A stretch of 64,000 nucleotides of DNA from Mesorhizobium sp. (GCA_004017275.1 SAKE01000001.1:806001-870000); one strand, 5' to 3'. Counted from the first letter of the stretch, positions 49,472-58,448 are shown. A program made the numbers and translations. Notes: generated by a model from the sequence alone, not told the origin.

Positions 49472-51591
49472 TTGTTCGTTGCTCCCGTTAGATGCGCCTT
49501 GCCCATCGCTTTCAGCGCAAACGAATAAGTGTAGGCGATCTCTTCCAGACGCGAAAACCGGCCGGAGGCGCCGGCGTGGCCGGAATCCATGTTGATCTTG
49601 AACAGCACCGGATTGTCCCCACTCTTGCGGTCGCGCAGCCGCGCCACCCATTTGGCCGGCTCCCAATAGGTGACGCGCGGATCGGTGAGACCGGCCAACG
49701 CCAGGATCGGCGGATAGTCGAGTGCTGCGACATTATCGTAGGGCGAATAGGCGGCGATGGTTCGATAATCGTCCGCTGACGCGATCGGATTGCCCCATTC
49801 CGGCCATTCCGGCGGTGTCAGCGGCAGGCTGGCGTCGAGCATGGTGGTGAGCACATCGACGAAGGGAACCTCGGCAACGATGCCGCCGAAACAATCCGGC
49901 GCCATGTTGGCGATGGCGCCCATCAGCATGCCGCCGGCCGAACCGCCTTGTGCGACGATGCGATCGTGGGCCGTGTAACGCTCAGTGACCAGATGGCGCG
50001 CGACGGCGATGAAATCGGTGAACGTGTTCATTTTGTTCTCCCGCTTGCCGTCATCGTACCAGCCATAGCCCTTGTCCTTGCCGCCGCGGACATGGGCGAT
50101 GGCGAAGACAAAGCCACGGTCGACCAGCGAGAACCAGTTGGTGTTGAAGGCGGCCGGAACGGTGATGCCATAGGAGCCGTAGCCATAGAGCAGGCAAGGT
50201 GCGGATCCATCCAGCGGTGTGTCGCGATGGTGCAAGAGAGAGATCGGCACCAACTCGCCATCACTGGCCGGCGCCATCAGGCGCCGCGTGACATAGTGGT
50301 CCGAGTCATGGCCGGACGGCACTTCCTGGGTCTTCAGCAGCACCCGCTCGCGGGTGCGCATATTGTAGTCGAAAACTTGGGCCGGCGTGGTCATCGACGA
50401 GTAGGAAAAGCGCATGATCTCGGTGTCGTACTCATAGGAACCCGACAGGCCGAGCGAGAAAGCCTCCTCGTCGAGGGACAACAGATGCTCCTCGCCGCTG
50501 GCACGGTCGCGCACGACGATGCGCGGCAGGCCTTCCTTGCGTTCGAGCCGGACCATATGGTCCCTGAAGCCGATCACCGACAGGATCAGCCGACCGGGCT
50601 CGTGCGGCACCAACTCCTGCCAATTGGCGCGCACCGGATCGCTTACCGGTGCCGTCATGATCTTGAAGTCCTTGGCGCCGTTGGCATTGGTCAGGATGAA
50701 GAAGATGTCGCCGCCTTCTTCCAGATCGTATTGAAGGCCAATCTCGCGCGGCGACACCAGTTTCGGTTGGGCAAACGGATCGTCGGCGCGCATCAGGCGG
50801 TATTCCGACGTCTCGTGATCGTTGATGCCGATCATGATCCATTCGTTGTTGCGGGTGCCGCCGACATTCATGAAGAAGCCGGGATCGGTTTCCTCATAGA
50901 TCAGCCGGTCGCTTCCCGGACTGTCCCCCAGCGCATGGAATAGCACCTTGGACGGGCGATGATTGGGGTCGAGTCGGGTGTAGAAGAAGCCGTCATTGCC
51001 GGCGTTCCAGACGCCTGAACCGCCGGTGTCGGGAATCTGGTCGGCTAGCTCCTTGCCATCGGCAAGGTCACGCACGCGAAGCGTGTAGAATTCGGAACCC
51101 TTGTCGTCGAATGCCCACAGCAGCTTGGCATGGTCGCCCGAATGATCGACGCCGCCAAGGCGGAAATAGGCCTTGCCCGCGGCCTCCGCGTCGCCGTCGA
51201 GCAGGATATGCTCGGCGCCGCCGTCGCGCGGCATGCGGAAATAGCGTGGCTGCTCGCCGCCAAGCTTGAAGGACGAACCATAGGCATAGGGTCCGTCCTT
51301 CATCGGCACCGAAGAATCATCTTCCTTGATACGCCCCTTCATCTCCTTGAAAAGCTGCTTTTGCAGCTCGACCGTGTCGGCCATCAGCTTTGACTGGTAG
51401 GCGTTCTCTGCCTCGAGTTCGGCGCGGATCCCCGCATCGAGCAAGGACGGGTCCCGGAACATCTCCTGCCAATTGTCCGCCCGCAGCCAGGCATAGTCGT
51501 CGGTTCGTGTGATGCCGTGATGCGTGTCGAAAACCGGTCGCTTCTCGGGTGTAGGCGGGCTGACGATCGGAAATACGGACATCTTGGTCAT
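49468..51591 (-). CDS. ptrB: Oligopeptidase B (prolyl oligopeptidase family, S9A)
   Basis: A cytoplasmic serine peptidase that cleaves short peptides after Arg/Lys. The 707-residue protein has an N-terminal beta-propeller (DDYAWLRADNWQEM is the family start) and a C-terminal alpha/beta hydrolase domain. The nucleophile is in RIVAQGGSAGGMLMGA, the Asp in LTDPRVTYWEPAKW and the His in DSGHAGASGRF. The Glu pair that sets basic P1 preference lies in the GIVAEVPFVDVLTTM region. It is the first gene of a pair with the LysE exporter. Confidence 0.94.
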   Translation of the reverse strand: MTKMSVFPIVSPPTPEKRPVFDTHHGITRTDDYAWLRADNWQEMFRDPSLLDAGIRAELEAENAYQSKLMADTVELQKQLFKEMKGRIKEDDSSVPMKDGPYAYGSSFKLGGEQPRYFRMPRDGGAEHILLDGDAEAAGKAYFRLGGVDHSGDHAKLLWAFDDKGSEFYTLRVRDLADGKELADQIPDTGGSGVWNAGNDGFFYTRLDPNHRPSKVLFHALGDSPGSDRLIYEETDPGFFMNVGGTRNNEWIMIGINDHETSEYRLMRADDPFAQPKLVSPREIGLQYDLEEGGDIFFILTNANGAKDFKIMTAPVSDPVRANWQELVPHEPGRLILSVIGFRDHMVRLERKEGLPRIVVRDRASGEEHLLSLDEEAFSLGLSGSYEYDTEIMRFSYSSMTTPAQVFDYNMRTRERVLLKTQEVPSGHDSDHYVTRRLMAPASDGELVPISLLHHRDTPLDGSAPCLLYGYGSYGITVPAAFNTNWFSLVDRGFVFAIAHVRGGKDKGYGWYDDGKRENKMNTFTDFIAVARHLVTERYTAHDRIVAQGGSAGGMLMGAIANMAPDCFGGIVAEVPFVDVLTTMLDASLPLTPPEWPEWGNPIASADDYRTIAAYSPYDNVAALDYPPILALAGLTDPRVTYWEPAKWVARLRDRKSGDNPVLFKINMDSGHAGASGRFSRLEEIAYTYSFALKAMGKAHLTGATNK

Positions 51592-51705
51592 TGCGTCTCA
51601 CTTTTGGAATATCTTGAATGGCGAATGAACACGCCGATCAGGGCGGGTTCAAGAGCCGCAGTCTAGGGATTGTGTCGGGCTCCAGGAGATGAGCCGGGAG
51701 GAAAG

Positions 51706-52077
51706 ATGATGACTATCTGGTCTCGGACTGCTGCGGCTTTCGCCGTTGCTTCGCTAACTCTGGTCTTTACCGGCCAGTCTCATGCGACCGTATTCGCGGC
51801 TTGGCAAGTGGCCAATGTGCCGTTCGGCGACACGCTCAATGTGCGCAAATACCCTTCGGGCACCTCCCAGAAGCAGGCGGCATACCCAAACGGGACCGTT
51901 CTGCAGATGACAGGGCGATGCACCGGCGGGACAAATCTGCTCGACATCGCCAATCAGCCGGCGTGGAAGCAGGAACAGACGGTTCGCTATCGCTGGTGCG
52001 AAGTCTGGCATGACCCGGCCCAAAACGGCAACTTCGTCACCGGGTGGGCTTATGGCAAATACATCACCCCGCATTGA
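51706..52077 (+). CDS. Small secreted SH3-like domain protein
   Basis: A 123-residue exported protein. Signal peptide MMTIWSRTAAAFAVASLTLVFTGQSHA. The mature part fits a bacterial SH3 domain: VANVPFGDTLNVRKYPSG, YPNGTVLQMTGRC and a final WHDPAQNGNFVTGWAYGKYI (tryptophan-glycine end). Two cysteines probably form a disulfide. Such domains often bind peptidoglycan. GGGAGG at 51696-51701 serves ATG 51706 or ATG 51709. Confidence 0.8.
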   Translation: MMTIWSRTAAAFAVASLTLVFTGQSHATVFAAWQVANVPFGDTLNVRKYPSGTSQKQAAYPNGTVLQMTGRCTGGTNLLDIANQPAWKQEQTVRYRWCEVWHDPAQNGNFVTGWAYGKYITPH

Positions 52078-52489
52078 TTGACGCGGCAGCGATCAACAAT
52101 CCAGATGGCGCCGGCGGCAACCTGTGGTTTTGTGGACAGATGTGAGCAACCAAGATCGCGCGTGCAATAGCCAAGCAAAACTAAGCATTGAAACCCATTT
52201 TGTGAGTTGCCGCGAATGTAAAGGCGATCTGACGTTACGTCAGCCGCTACCGGTTCGCGCGCGAAATATCGATAAATTACACAATGCACGAAAGATTGAA
52301 GCTGATCAGGGAATATTTGATCAATATCGTTCAATATAGCGCAAGGGACGAATTGACTTACTTGGCCGTCAGGGTCATTGATGTCCCCGCGACACGAATC
52401 GTAGAAGCTCTGCCGCACAAAACTCGTGCAATGCCCTGCCTGTAAAAAAGGGCGCAGATCGAAGTAACTCTTGTTGGGGCCTGAAGACC
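52078..52489. other. 412-base non-coding, AT-rich leader region of mucR
   Basis: No credible gene. The stretch is clearly AT-richer than its surroundings between about 52160 and 52350 (for example AATATCGATAAATTACACAA and GAATATTTGATCAATATCG), with many TA steps. MucR proteins are known to bind AT-rich DNA and repress their own genes, so this is the likely autoregulatory region. Confidence 0.5.
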
Positions 52490-52915
52490 ATGGATATTGT
52501 CGAAACACCTTCCAGAAACAGCGATGCGCTGATCGAATTGACCGCCGATGTGGTGGCCGCCTACGTCAGCAACAATCCCGTACCAGTCGGCGAGTTGCCG
52601 AACTTGATATCCGATGTCCACGCCGCGCTCGGGCGTGTGGGCGGAACCGCCGAACAGCCGCCTGCCGACAAGCAGAAGCCGGCGGTCAACCCGAAGCGCT
52701 CGGTTCATGACGACTACATCGTCTGCCTTGAAGACGGCAAGAAGTTCAAGTCGCTGAAGCGCCATCTGATGACCCACTACGACCTGACGCCGGATCAGTA
52801 TCGCGAAAAGTGGAACCTCGACCCGACCTATCCGATGGTTGCACCCAACTATGCCGCCGCCCGGTCCCAACTCGCCAAGAAGATGGGTCTCGGCCGCAAG
52901 CGCAAGGCGCGGTAA
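52490..52915 (+). CDS. mucR: MucR/Ros-family zinc-finger-like transcriptional regulator
   Basis: A 141-residue H-NS-like global regulator of exopolysaccharide, motility and symbiosis genes in rhizobia. The N terminus ([34 protein letters not shown]) is the MucR oligomerisation region. The finger reads C79-LE-D82-x9-H92-LMT-H96, within [24 protein letters not shown]. The second cysteine of Agrobacterium Ros (C82) is Asp here. The tail is basic (GLGRKRKAR). It is alone in its transcription unit, with an AT-rich leader and its own terminator. Confidence 0.95.
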   Translation: MDIVETPSRNSDALIELTADVVAAYVSNNPVPVGELPNLISDVHAALGRVGGTAEQPPADKQKPAVNPKRSVHDDYIVCLEDGKKFKSLKRHLMTHYDLTPDQYREKWNLDPTYPMVAPNYAAARSQLAKKMGLGRKRKAR

Positions 52916-52940
52916 TCGCTGCCAGCCAGATCGAATCGAA

Positions 52941-52964
52941 AAACGGCGCCTTCGGGCGCCGTTT
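52941..52964. terminator. Hairpin between convergent mucR and sufE
   Basis: AAACGGCGCC and GGCGCCGTTT form a perfect 10-bp stem with a TTCG tetraloop, 25 bases after the mucR stop. The outer A/T pairs give a short T-run on each strand, so it can serve both convergent genes. Confidence 0.85.
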
Positions 52965-53000
52965 GATTTCGCGGGGCAGCGGCACGATGATCGAGGAGTG

Positions 53001-53429
53001 TCAGGCGGTTTGCTTGAGCGCCGCCTCTGCGTCGCGCTTGATGCGCTTGACCATCGAGCGAAGGCCGTTGGCGCGCTGCGGCGAAAGATGTTCGTCGAGG
53101 CCGAGTTCTTTCAATGTCGCTTCCGCATCGGTCTTCTGAATCTCGCCGGCCGTCCTGCCGGAAAACAGCGCCAGCATGATAGCGACCAGCCCACGCACGA
53201 TATGAGCGTCCGAATCGCCGGTGAAGGTGATGACCGGATCGGCTCCCGGCCCCTGTTCGGTGGTCAGCCAGACCTGGCTGACGCAGCCCGGCACCTTGTT
53301 GGCGGCGCTGCGCTGCTGGTCGGGAAACGGAGGCAGCGCCTCGCCGAGTTCGATGACATAACGATAGCGGTCTTCCCATTCCTCGAGGAACGAGAAGTCG
53401 TCGCGGATCGTCTGGATCGTAGTGGTCAT
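53001..53429 (-). CDS. sufE: SufE cysteine-desulfuration protein
   Basis: Accepts persulfide sulfur from SufS for iron-sulfur cluster assembly. The 142-residue protein has the SufE start (IRDDFSFLEEWEDRYRYVIELG), the acceptor cysteine in NKVPGCVSQVWL and the segment GLVAIMLALFSGRTAGEI. No suf operon surrounds it; stand-alone sufE genes are common in Rhizobiales. Confidence 0.94.
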   Translation of the reverse strand: MTTTIQTIRDDFSFLEEWEDRYRYVIELGEALPPFPDQQRSAANKVPGCVSQVWLTTEQGPGADPVITFTGDSDAHIVRGLVAIMLALFSGRTAGEIQKTDAEATLKELGLDEHLSPQRANGLRSMVKRIKRDAEAALKQTA

Positions 53430-53466
53430 GCTTGGGATATAGTCACGCGGCGGCGCCGCGTCACGG

Positions 53467-53514
53467 AAAAAACAAGAACACCGCGGGCGTCGAGAGGGCA
53501 GACAGCCCGCGGTG
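53467..53514 (-). terminator. Intrinsic terminator after the DUF5330 gene
   Basis: On the minus strand, CACCGCGGGC and GCCCGCGGTG (53514-53505 and 53488-53479) form a perfect 10-bp stem, 15 bases after the stop, followed by TTCTTGTTTTTT. This separates the DUF5330 gene from sufE. Confidence 0.85.
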
Positions 53515-53529
53515 CGCCGTCGAAACGGC

Positions 53530-53883
53530 TTAATTCTGAGGCGGCAGGTTGACTGTCTCGGGCAAGACGATTTCTTCGGGAAGGCTGCCGGTCATCGTCG
53601 ATGTATCGGGTCCAGCGACGGATTTGTCGTCCATCATCGCTGCCGCGATCTTGGCGGTCTCCTTGGCGCGGGCGGTGATGGTGTGCATTGCCGACTTGCC
53701 GGTCTCGCAGACATCGGGTTTGCGATCGCAAATGCCGGCGATGTCGCCAACCGCTTCGCGCGCGGCAAACAGGGCCTGGATCGGTCCGACGCTTTCGCGG
53801 CCCGATTCGTCGGGGCCGACAGTCAGCGGCAGCGCCAGCAGCACCAGCGAAAACCAGAATGCCATTCTTACCAGGAAGACCAT
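53530..53883 (-). CDS. DUF5330-like small membrane-anchored protein
   Basis: A 117-residue protein if started at ATG 53883 (an open extension to 54003 precedes it). It begins with a single hydrophobic anchor (MVFLVRMAFWFSLVLLALPLTV), then a conserved IQALFAAREAVGDIAGICDRKPDVCETG with a cysteine pair, and ends in an acidic/proline tail. I recall the same pattern in Rhizobiales DUF5330 proteins next to sufE. Function is unknown; a periplasmic location is likely. Confidence 0.7.
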   Translation of the reverse strand: MVFLVRMAFWFSLVLLALPLTVGPDESGRESVGPIQALFAAREAVGDIAGICDRKPDVCETGKSAMHTITARAKETAKIAAAMMDDKSVAGPDTSTMTGSLPEEIVLPETVNLPPQN

Positions 53884-54003
53884 GCCCTTGCCCTCTCGTC
53901 GTGACCGGATCATGCATCCATATGGCATGACCTCTTTTGTGAGCAGGATGTTGGCACACAGGCGCAAAGGACGGCTTGCGGGCGAAGAGAGAATTTTCCT
54001 CAA

Positions 54004-54419
54004 ATTTTAGGCAAATTCGAAACGAACCGTTCTGCAATCGATTTATCTCAAATCCGAATGGTTTTTCTTAACACCAGATAACCATCTATCTCCATGCCTT
54101 TCCTGCATTTTTCCCGAAAGTCGGAAGACCGGGCGCCGCGTGCATCCACCCGATGGGTGCCGGCGCAGAATAACCCTCCGTTTACTATGGCTGCATTTGC
54201 CCGGGCTTTCGGCTGCCGGCATCCCGATATTTGCCGTGGGCCGGGGTCTTGGTCGGCCCCGCCTTATCCATTCCTTAAACGCTGAATGCGAGTTTCAAAG
54301 CCAACCAGAACCATCTGCAAAGCAGAGCTGTCCACGACAAATGCGAGTGCGTTGAGTTGAGTTCAATCAAGGCCAGATACGTTGAACTGCCTGGCGCGAT
54401 TTCAGCCGGTTGCGAACGT
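54004..54419. other. About 400-base intergenic region before the histidine kinase
   Basis: A divergent gap between the DUF5330 gene and the kinase, AT-rich in its first 100 bases. It contains TTAACACCAGATAAC (54069-54083), close to but not matching the CtrA box TTAA-N7-TTAA. A 63-codon frame from 54094 is low-complexity and rejected. Confidence 0.4.
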
Positions 54420-56168
54420 ATGGTCCATCCGTCCATTCTCGAGCGGAGCGACCGCGAGCGCCAGCGGCGCTTCATCGGCGTCATGCTCGCCGCTCCTTTC
54501 TTTGCCGCCGGTGCTGCGGTCACGCTGGTCACTTCAGGCATGGGCGCCGCCGTCACCATGGCCGCCATCTTCGCGGCATTTGGCCTGTGCTGGTTCGTCG
54601 CCTTGCTGGTCGCGGCGACCGGCAAGATGACTGCGGCCGCTCAACTCGCCCTGGCGATGGCGGGCATTGCTCTTGGTGGTTTGATCGCCGCCGCCGGAGG
54701 GCTGAGCTCGCCTGTCGCCATGCTTGTCGTGGCGCTGCCATTCGAAGCCTGGTGGATCGGCGCCTCGCGGCGTGCTGCACTTTGGGGAACCGTGTCGGCT
54801 GCTGTCGCCATCCTGGCTCAGCCTCTGGCCGCAACTCTGTTCCCATTCACGGGGACGCAGATTGCCGCCTGGCACTGGCTGGTGCCATTGGCATGGGCGC
54901 TCACACTGATCCCACGCGCATCGGCGTTTCAAAACACGGCCGATGCGGCTGACGTCGCCGACAAGGCCGACCGTCTCGAAGACATCATCGATGCGGTGAT
55001 CTTGCGCGTCGCCCGTCATGGCGAGGTTCTGGACGCTTCGCCAAAGGCGCGCACGCTTCTGAAATTGCCGCCCGAACTGCTGTCCGGAAACGGCCTCTTC
55101 GATCGCATCCATCTGTCGGATCGCGTCTGCTATCTCAGCGCACTGGCCGACATGCGCGATGGGGCGCTGTCGCGCCGGCTCGAATTGCGCATCAGGCTGC
55201 CTCAGAACGGCAATGGCCAGAATGAAAATCGCTTGGCGGCTGATAATTACCGGCCGTTCTCACTTGATCTTGTGCGCGGTGAAGAACAGGACGACGCCTT
55301 CACACTTGTGCTGCGCGAGAATGACGAGATTGCCCGGCTGCGCGAGGATCTCGCGGCGGCCAACGAGGCGGCAGCAACCGCCGAGGTGGCGAAGGGGCGC
55401 TTCCTGGCTGTGGTCAGCCACGAACTGCGCACGCCGTTGAACGCCATCATCGGTTTCTCGGACATGCTGCTGCATGAGATGTTCGGCGCCTTCAAGGATC
55501 CGCGCCAGAAGGAATATGTCGGCTTGGTGCGGGATTCGGGCCAGCATCTGCTCGCCGTCGTGACCTCGATACTCGACGTGTCGAGGATTGAATCGGGCGT
55601 CTATGCGACCGAACCGGAGCCGTTCCGGTTCACGGAGGCGGTCGACATGTGCCAGTCGATGATGCAGCTGCAGGCGCAGGCCAAGAACATCGATCTGCAG
55701 ACGCAGATCGCGCCGGACGCCGGCGACATCAATGCCGATCGGCGCGCCGTGCAGCAGATGCTCATCAACCTCGTCTCCAACGCGATCAAGTTCACCCCCG
55801 ATGGCGGCGATGTCGTCGTCGGGGCCAAGCGGATCGGTTCACGCCTGCATTTCTGGGTCAGGGACACCGGCATCGGCATAGCCGAGGAGGATTTTGCCAA
55901 TCTCGGCAAGCCCTTCATGCAGATACAGAACGACTACACCCGCCGTTTCGAGGGCACGGGTCTCGGCCTTTCGCTGGTCAAGGGTCTGGTGGCGCTGCAC
56001 GAAGGCACGATGTCCATCGAAAGCATGCCGGGCGATGGCACCACGGTGACCATCAGCCTGCCGGTGAACGGACCGAAGGGACGTCAGGCGGAGAAGGCCG
56101 GCGTGCTGACCATGCCTGTGGCGATGGCGAAAGGGGACAGAGATGGCTCGCTCCGCAAAACGGCCTAA
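54420..56168 (+). CDS. Sensor histidine kinase, DivJ/PleC-like
   Basis: A membrane-bound kinase of 582 residues from ATG 54420; an upstream in-frame TTG (54357) is possible, and neither has a clear ribosome site. Four to five transmembrane segments occupy about residues 20-160. A PAS-like region (AVILRVARHGEVLDASPKARTLLKL) follows. The HisKA box SHELRTPLNAIIGFSDML has the phospho-acceptor His near residue 334, and the ATPase has NLVSNAIKFTPDGG, DTGIGI and GTGLGLSLVKGL. The H-box style is that of the PdhS/DivJ/PleC cell-cycle kinases acting on DivK; this assignment is by resemblance. It overlaps the next gene by 26 bases. Confidence 0.82.
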   Translation: MVHPSILERSDRERQRRFIGVMLAAPFFAAGAAVTLVTSGMGAAVTMAAIFAAFGLCWFVALLVAATGKMTAAAQLALAMAGIALGGLIAAAGGLSSPVAMLVVALPFEAWWIGASRRAALWGTVSAAVAILAQPLAATLFPFTGTQIAAWHWLVPLAWALTLIPRASAFQNTADAADVADKADRLEDIIDAVILRVARHGEVLDASPKARTLLKLPPELLSGNGLFDRIHLSDRVCYLSALADMRDGALSRRLELRIRLPQNGNGQNENRLAADNYRPFSLDLVRGEEQDDAFTLVLRENDEIARLREDLAAANEAAATAEVAKGRFLAVVSHELRTPLNAIIGFSDMLLHEMFGAFKDPRQKEYVGLVRDSGQHLLAVVTSILDVSRIESGVYATEPEPFRFTEAVDMCQSMMQLQAQAKNIDLQTQIAPDAGDINADRRAVQQMLINLVSNAIKFTPDGGDVVVGAKRIGSRLHFWVRDTGIGIAEEDFANLGKPFMQIQNDYTRRFEGTGLGLSLVKGLVALHEGTMSIESMPGDGTTVTISLPVNGPKGRQAEKAGVLTMPVAMAKGDRDGSLRKTA

Positions 56169-56925
56169 GGCGGTCAAGCGCCGCAGCAACGCCTTTCAGG
56201 ACGGCGCCGTCGCTGTCGGCGGCATGATCTCGCGCAATCCCGTCCTGGTGGGCGGCTCGACGGCATTCCTGGTGACGCTGTTCTACGTCTCGGCCAATGC
56301 CTTGTGGTACCAGCCTTTCCCGCATGCCGGCGCGTTCTTCGCAACCCGCAGCATCGAGGGCTTTCCGCGCGCGGCGTCGGACGAACCGGAGACGACGTTC
56401 AACATCGTGCGGCCATCCGGCGCGCCGGCGCCGATCAAGGGCGATCCGGTGGTCGAGCAGGTGCAAGGCATATTGAAGGATCTCGATTTCTATTCCGGAA
56501 CGGTCGACGGCATTTCCGGACCCAACACACGCAAGGCGATCCAGGCCTATCAGCAGAAGGTCGGACTCAACGCGTCCGGTGAGATCGACGCGCTTCTGCT
56601 GGATCAACTGGGTGCGACGCCGAAGACGGCCGCTGTCGTACCCAGGCCGCAGCCGCGCCCGGATACGCCTGTCGCGGTTCCGGTGTCGTTACAGACAGAT
56701 TCCGGGCAGACCACTGCCGCGACGCAGTCGCCCGATGCCCGCATCGTCAAGATCCAGGCCGGGCTCAAGGCGTTCGGCAATGACGACATGCAACTGGACG
56801 GTGTCGTCGGCGCGCGCACCAAGGCAGCGATCAAGGAATTCCAGTCGCTGTTCGGGCTGCCGCAGACCGGCGAGCCCGATGAGATCGTCTACGTCAAGAT
56901 GCGTGAGATCGGCCTGACCAACTGA
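56143..56925 (+). CDS. Membrane protein with two peptidoglycan-binding domains
   Basis: A 260-residue protein with a basic cytoplasmic start (MARSAKRPKAVKRRS), one transmembrane helix (about residues 35-55, VLVGGSTAFLVTLFYVSANALW) and two PG_binding_1 repeats in the periplasm. These are VEQVQGILKDLDFYSGTVDG...TRKAIQAYQQ (about 105-155) and VKIQAGLKAFGNDDMQLDGV...TKAAIKEFQS (about 200-250), joined by a Pro/Thr-rich linker. It starts inside the 3' end of the kinase gene, so the two are co-expressed. It may tether or sense the wall for the kinase; that link is inferred. Confidence 0.88.
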   Translation: MARSAKRPKAVKRRSNAFQDGAVAVGGMISRNPVLVGGSTAFLVTLFYVSANALWYQPFPHAGAFFATRSIEGFPRAASDEPETTFNIVRPSGAPAPIKGDPVVEQVQGILKDLDFYSGTVDGISGPNTRKAIQAYQQKVGLNASGEIDALLLDQLGATPKTAAVVPRPQPRPDTPVAVPVSLQTDSGQTTAATQSPDARIVKIQAGLKAFGNDDMQLDGVVGARTKAAIKEFQSLFGLPQTGEPDEIVYVKMREIGLTN

Positions 56926-56989
56926 CGGCTGAAACGACGGCTCGCCGAGCGGCGGAAATATCGATAGAGAGCCCGCTTGCCTTGTTTTC

Positions 56990-57037
56990 ATGCATGTCGT
57001 TGTCCCAAAACCGGGACCACTTTTGGGCGACATGCAT
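56990..57037. repeat. Palindromic intergenic repeat upstream of the DUF1491 gene
   Basis: ATGCATGTCG (plus a TTGT insertion) CCCAAAA on the left faces TTTTGGGCGACATGCAT on the right across CCGGGACCAC. I recall this sequence style (GCATGTCG...CCCAAAA) as a recurrent palindrome in rhizobial genomes. It ends 15 bases before the DUF1491 start and would form a hairpin in its leader. Confidence 0.75.
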
Positions 57038-57052
57038 TAGCGGAGTCCTCTT

Positions 57053-57400
57053 ATGCGCGTCACATCGGATCTGTGGGTTTCGGCCCTGTTGCGCCGGGTT
57101 TCCGGTGCCGGCGGATTTGCCGTAGTGGTCAAGCGCGGTGCAACCGAAGCCGGCGCTGTTTTCGTGCTGGCCCGAGGCAGGCTGGGTGAGGTTGCCCTGT
57201 TCGGGCCGGCGCCGCAGACAAGCTACGATTCGGCCAAGCCCGACGACCGGTTTTTCAGTCTGCTCGCGGCCGGCGACGATGCCGCAATGCTCGATGCCAG
57301 GCTGGAGAGGGAGAAGAAGTTCGATCCCGACATCTGGGTGGTCGAGATCGAGGCCGGCACTGTGCCCGTCGAGGAGCTTATTTCCGTGAAGACGCCCTGA
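57053..57400 (+). CDS. DUF1491 family protein
   Basis: A 115-residue protein conserved in alphaproteobacteria, function unknown. It starts MRVTSDLWVSALLRRVSGAGGFAVVVKRG and has the family-typical late segment REKKFDPDIWVVEIE. It is soluble with no signal peptide. CGGAG lies eight bases before the ATG. It follows the kinase and peptidoglycan-binding genes and overlaps the convergent DUF2336 gene by 23 bases. Confidence 0.85.
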   Translation: MRVTSDLWVSALLRRVSGAGGFAVVVKRGATEAGAVFVLARGRLGEVALFGPAPQTSYDSAKPDDRFFSLLAAGDDAAMLDARLEREKKFDPDIWVVEIEAGTVPVEELISVKTP

Positions 57401-58448
57401 GGCCGGAGGAAGCCTCCGCGTCGTCACTGTTCGATGCCGTGCGGCTATCGCTGTTTGCCGGCATGGCGTCACGAACAACCCCTGCAACGGTTTCGGCTTT
57501 CCAGAGGCGCACCTTGTCGACGGCTGCTTCGCGATGCAGGAGCCGGTAGCGGTCGAGGAAGGTGCGGATAGCCTGCGGATGCGGGAACTGGCTGGGGTAA
57601 ACCGCGACCGTGATCAGGAAAGCCCTGTCTTCACTGAGGTCGAGAGACCGCAATGCGGCAAGCAGCGAGGCGTAATTCTGGTTGGCGATGAGCGATCGCG
57701 CGGTCGAGAAATCGATATCGAGCGCATCGGCCAGCGCGGTCAGGAAGAAGGCGGCGTTTCCCGTCAGCGCCGTTTCGCGCAATTTGACATAGATGTCCGC
57801 GCCGGTAAAAGGATCGGCGTTCGCCGACGCCTCGTCGCCCGTTCGCATCATCGAGCGCAGCCTGTGCCGTGCATTCTCGGCTGCGATGCCCAGCGCCTGT
57901 TCCCGGGCGGGTTCGTCGGCGGCAGTCTCCGTGCTCAACGGCGCGATCTTGTCTGCCGCGGCGGCGTTCGCATGCGGCTCCCGCACACGCACCAGGGTCG
58001 GCCTTTCGAGTGCCCGGATCAGGTCGCCGATGGTCGGGTTCAAATCCTTGCGGCGCGCAATGGCGCGTGCATGCGGCAGGCCATGTCGCCCGATCAACGC
58101 GATGAGATCGATGTCGGTGACCGCGCGTGAGCGGATGAGCAGCGGTGCGGCGATGTCGACCGGTTCCTCGCAGAGCCGGCGCACCAGGGCTGCGGGGGCA
58201 TATTCGCATTCGGAAAGGGCGGCTGCCACGTAACGGCGCGATTCGACGGAGACGTCATTGAACAGCGGCAGCGTCAGGTCTTCGAGCTGGCCGATCTCGC
58301 GGCGCGACGGGCGGGTGAGCGAACAGAACGCCGACACCGCGGCGCGGAACAGCCTTTCGGCCTTTCCCGAGTCTTTTCGTACCGCGATTTGCCTGAAGTC
58401 CGAAGATGACACGAAGGATACGCCCGTACTCGACACAATCTTGACCAC
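57378..58448 (-). CDS. DUF2336 family protein
   Basis: A 356-residue, largely helical, HEAT-like protein. It contains FCSLTRPSRREIGQLEDLTLPLFNDVSVESRRYVAAALSE-type sequence near residues 40-85, then IAAPLLIRSRAVTDIDLIALIGRHG, and a second helical half (ALTGNAAFFLTALADALDIDFSTARSLI). The family occurs in alphaproteobacteria and is of unknown function. No catalytic motif is visible. Divergent from the 62-residue gene across a gap with a CtrA-like motif. Confidence 0.82.
   Translation of the reverse strand: MVKIVSSTGVSFVSSSDFRQIAVRKDSGKAERLFRAAVSAFCSLTRPSRREIGQLEDLTLPLFNDVSVESRRYVAAALSECEYAPAALVRRLCEEPVDIAAPLLIRSRAVTDIDLIALIGRHGLPHARAIARRKDLNPTIGDLIRALERPTLVRVREPHANAAAADKIAPLSTETAADEPAREQALGIAAENARHRLRSMMRTGDEASANADPFTGADIYVKLRETALTGNAAFFLTALADALDIDFSTARSLIANQNYASLLAALRSLDLSEDRAFLITVAVYPSQFPHPQAIRTFLDRYRLLHREAAVDKVRLWKAETVAGVVRDAMPANSDSRTASNSDDAEASSGLRASSRK

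Noticed and set aside
54069..54083. CtrA box in front of the kinase (TTAACACCAGATAAC)
   Set aside because: The second half-site reads TAAC where TTAA is required, so the match is too weak to list as a site.
54094..54285. 63-codon frame upstream of the histidine kinase
   Set aside because: No ribosome-binding site and low-complexity product; lies in an otherwise regulatory-looking gap.
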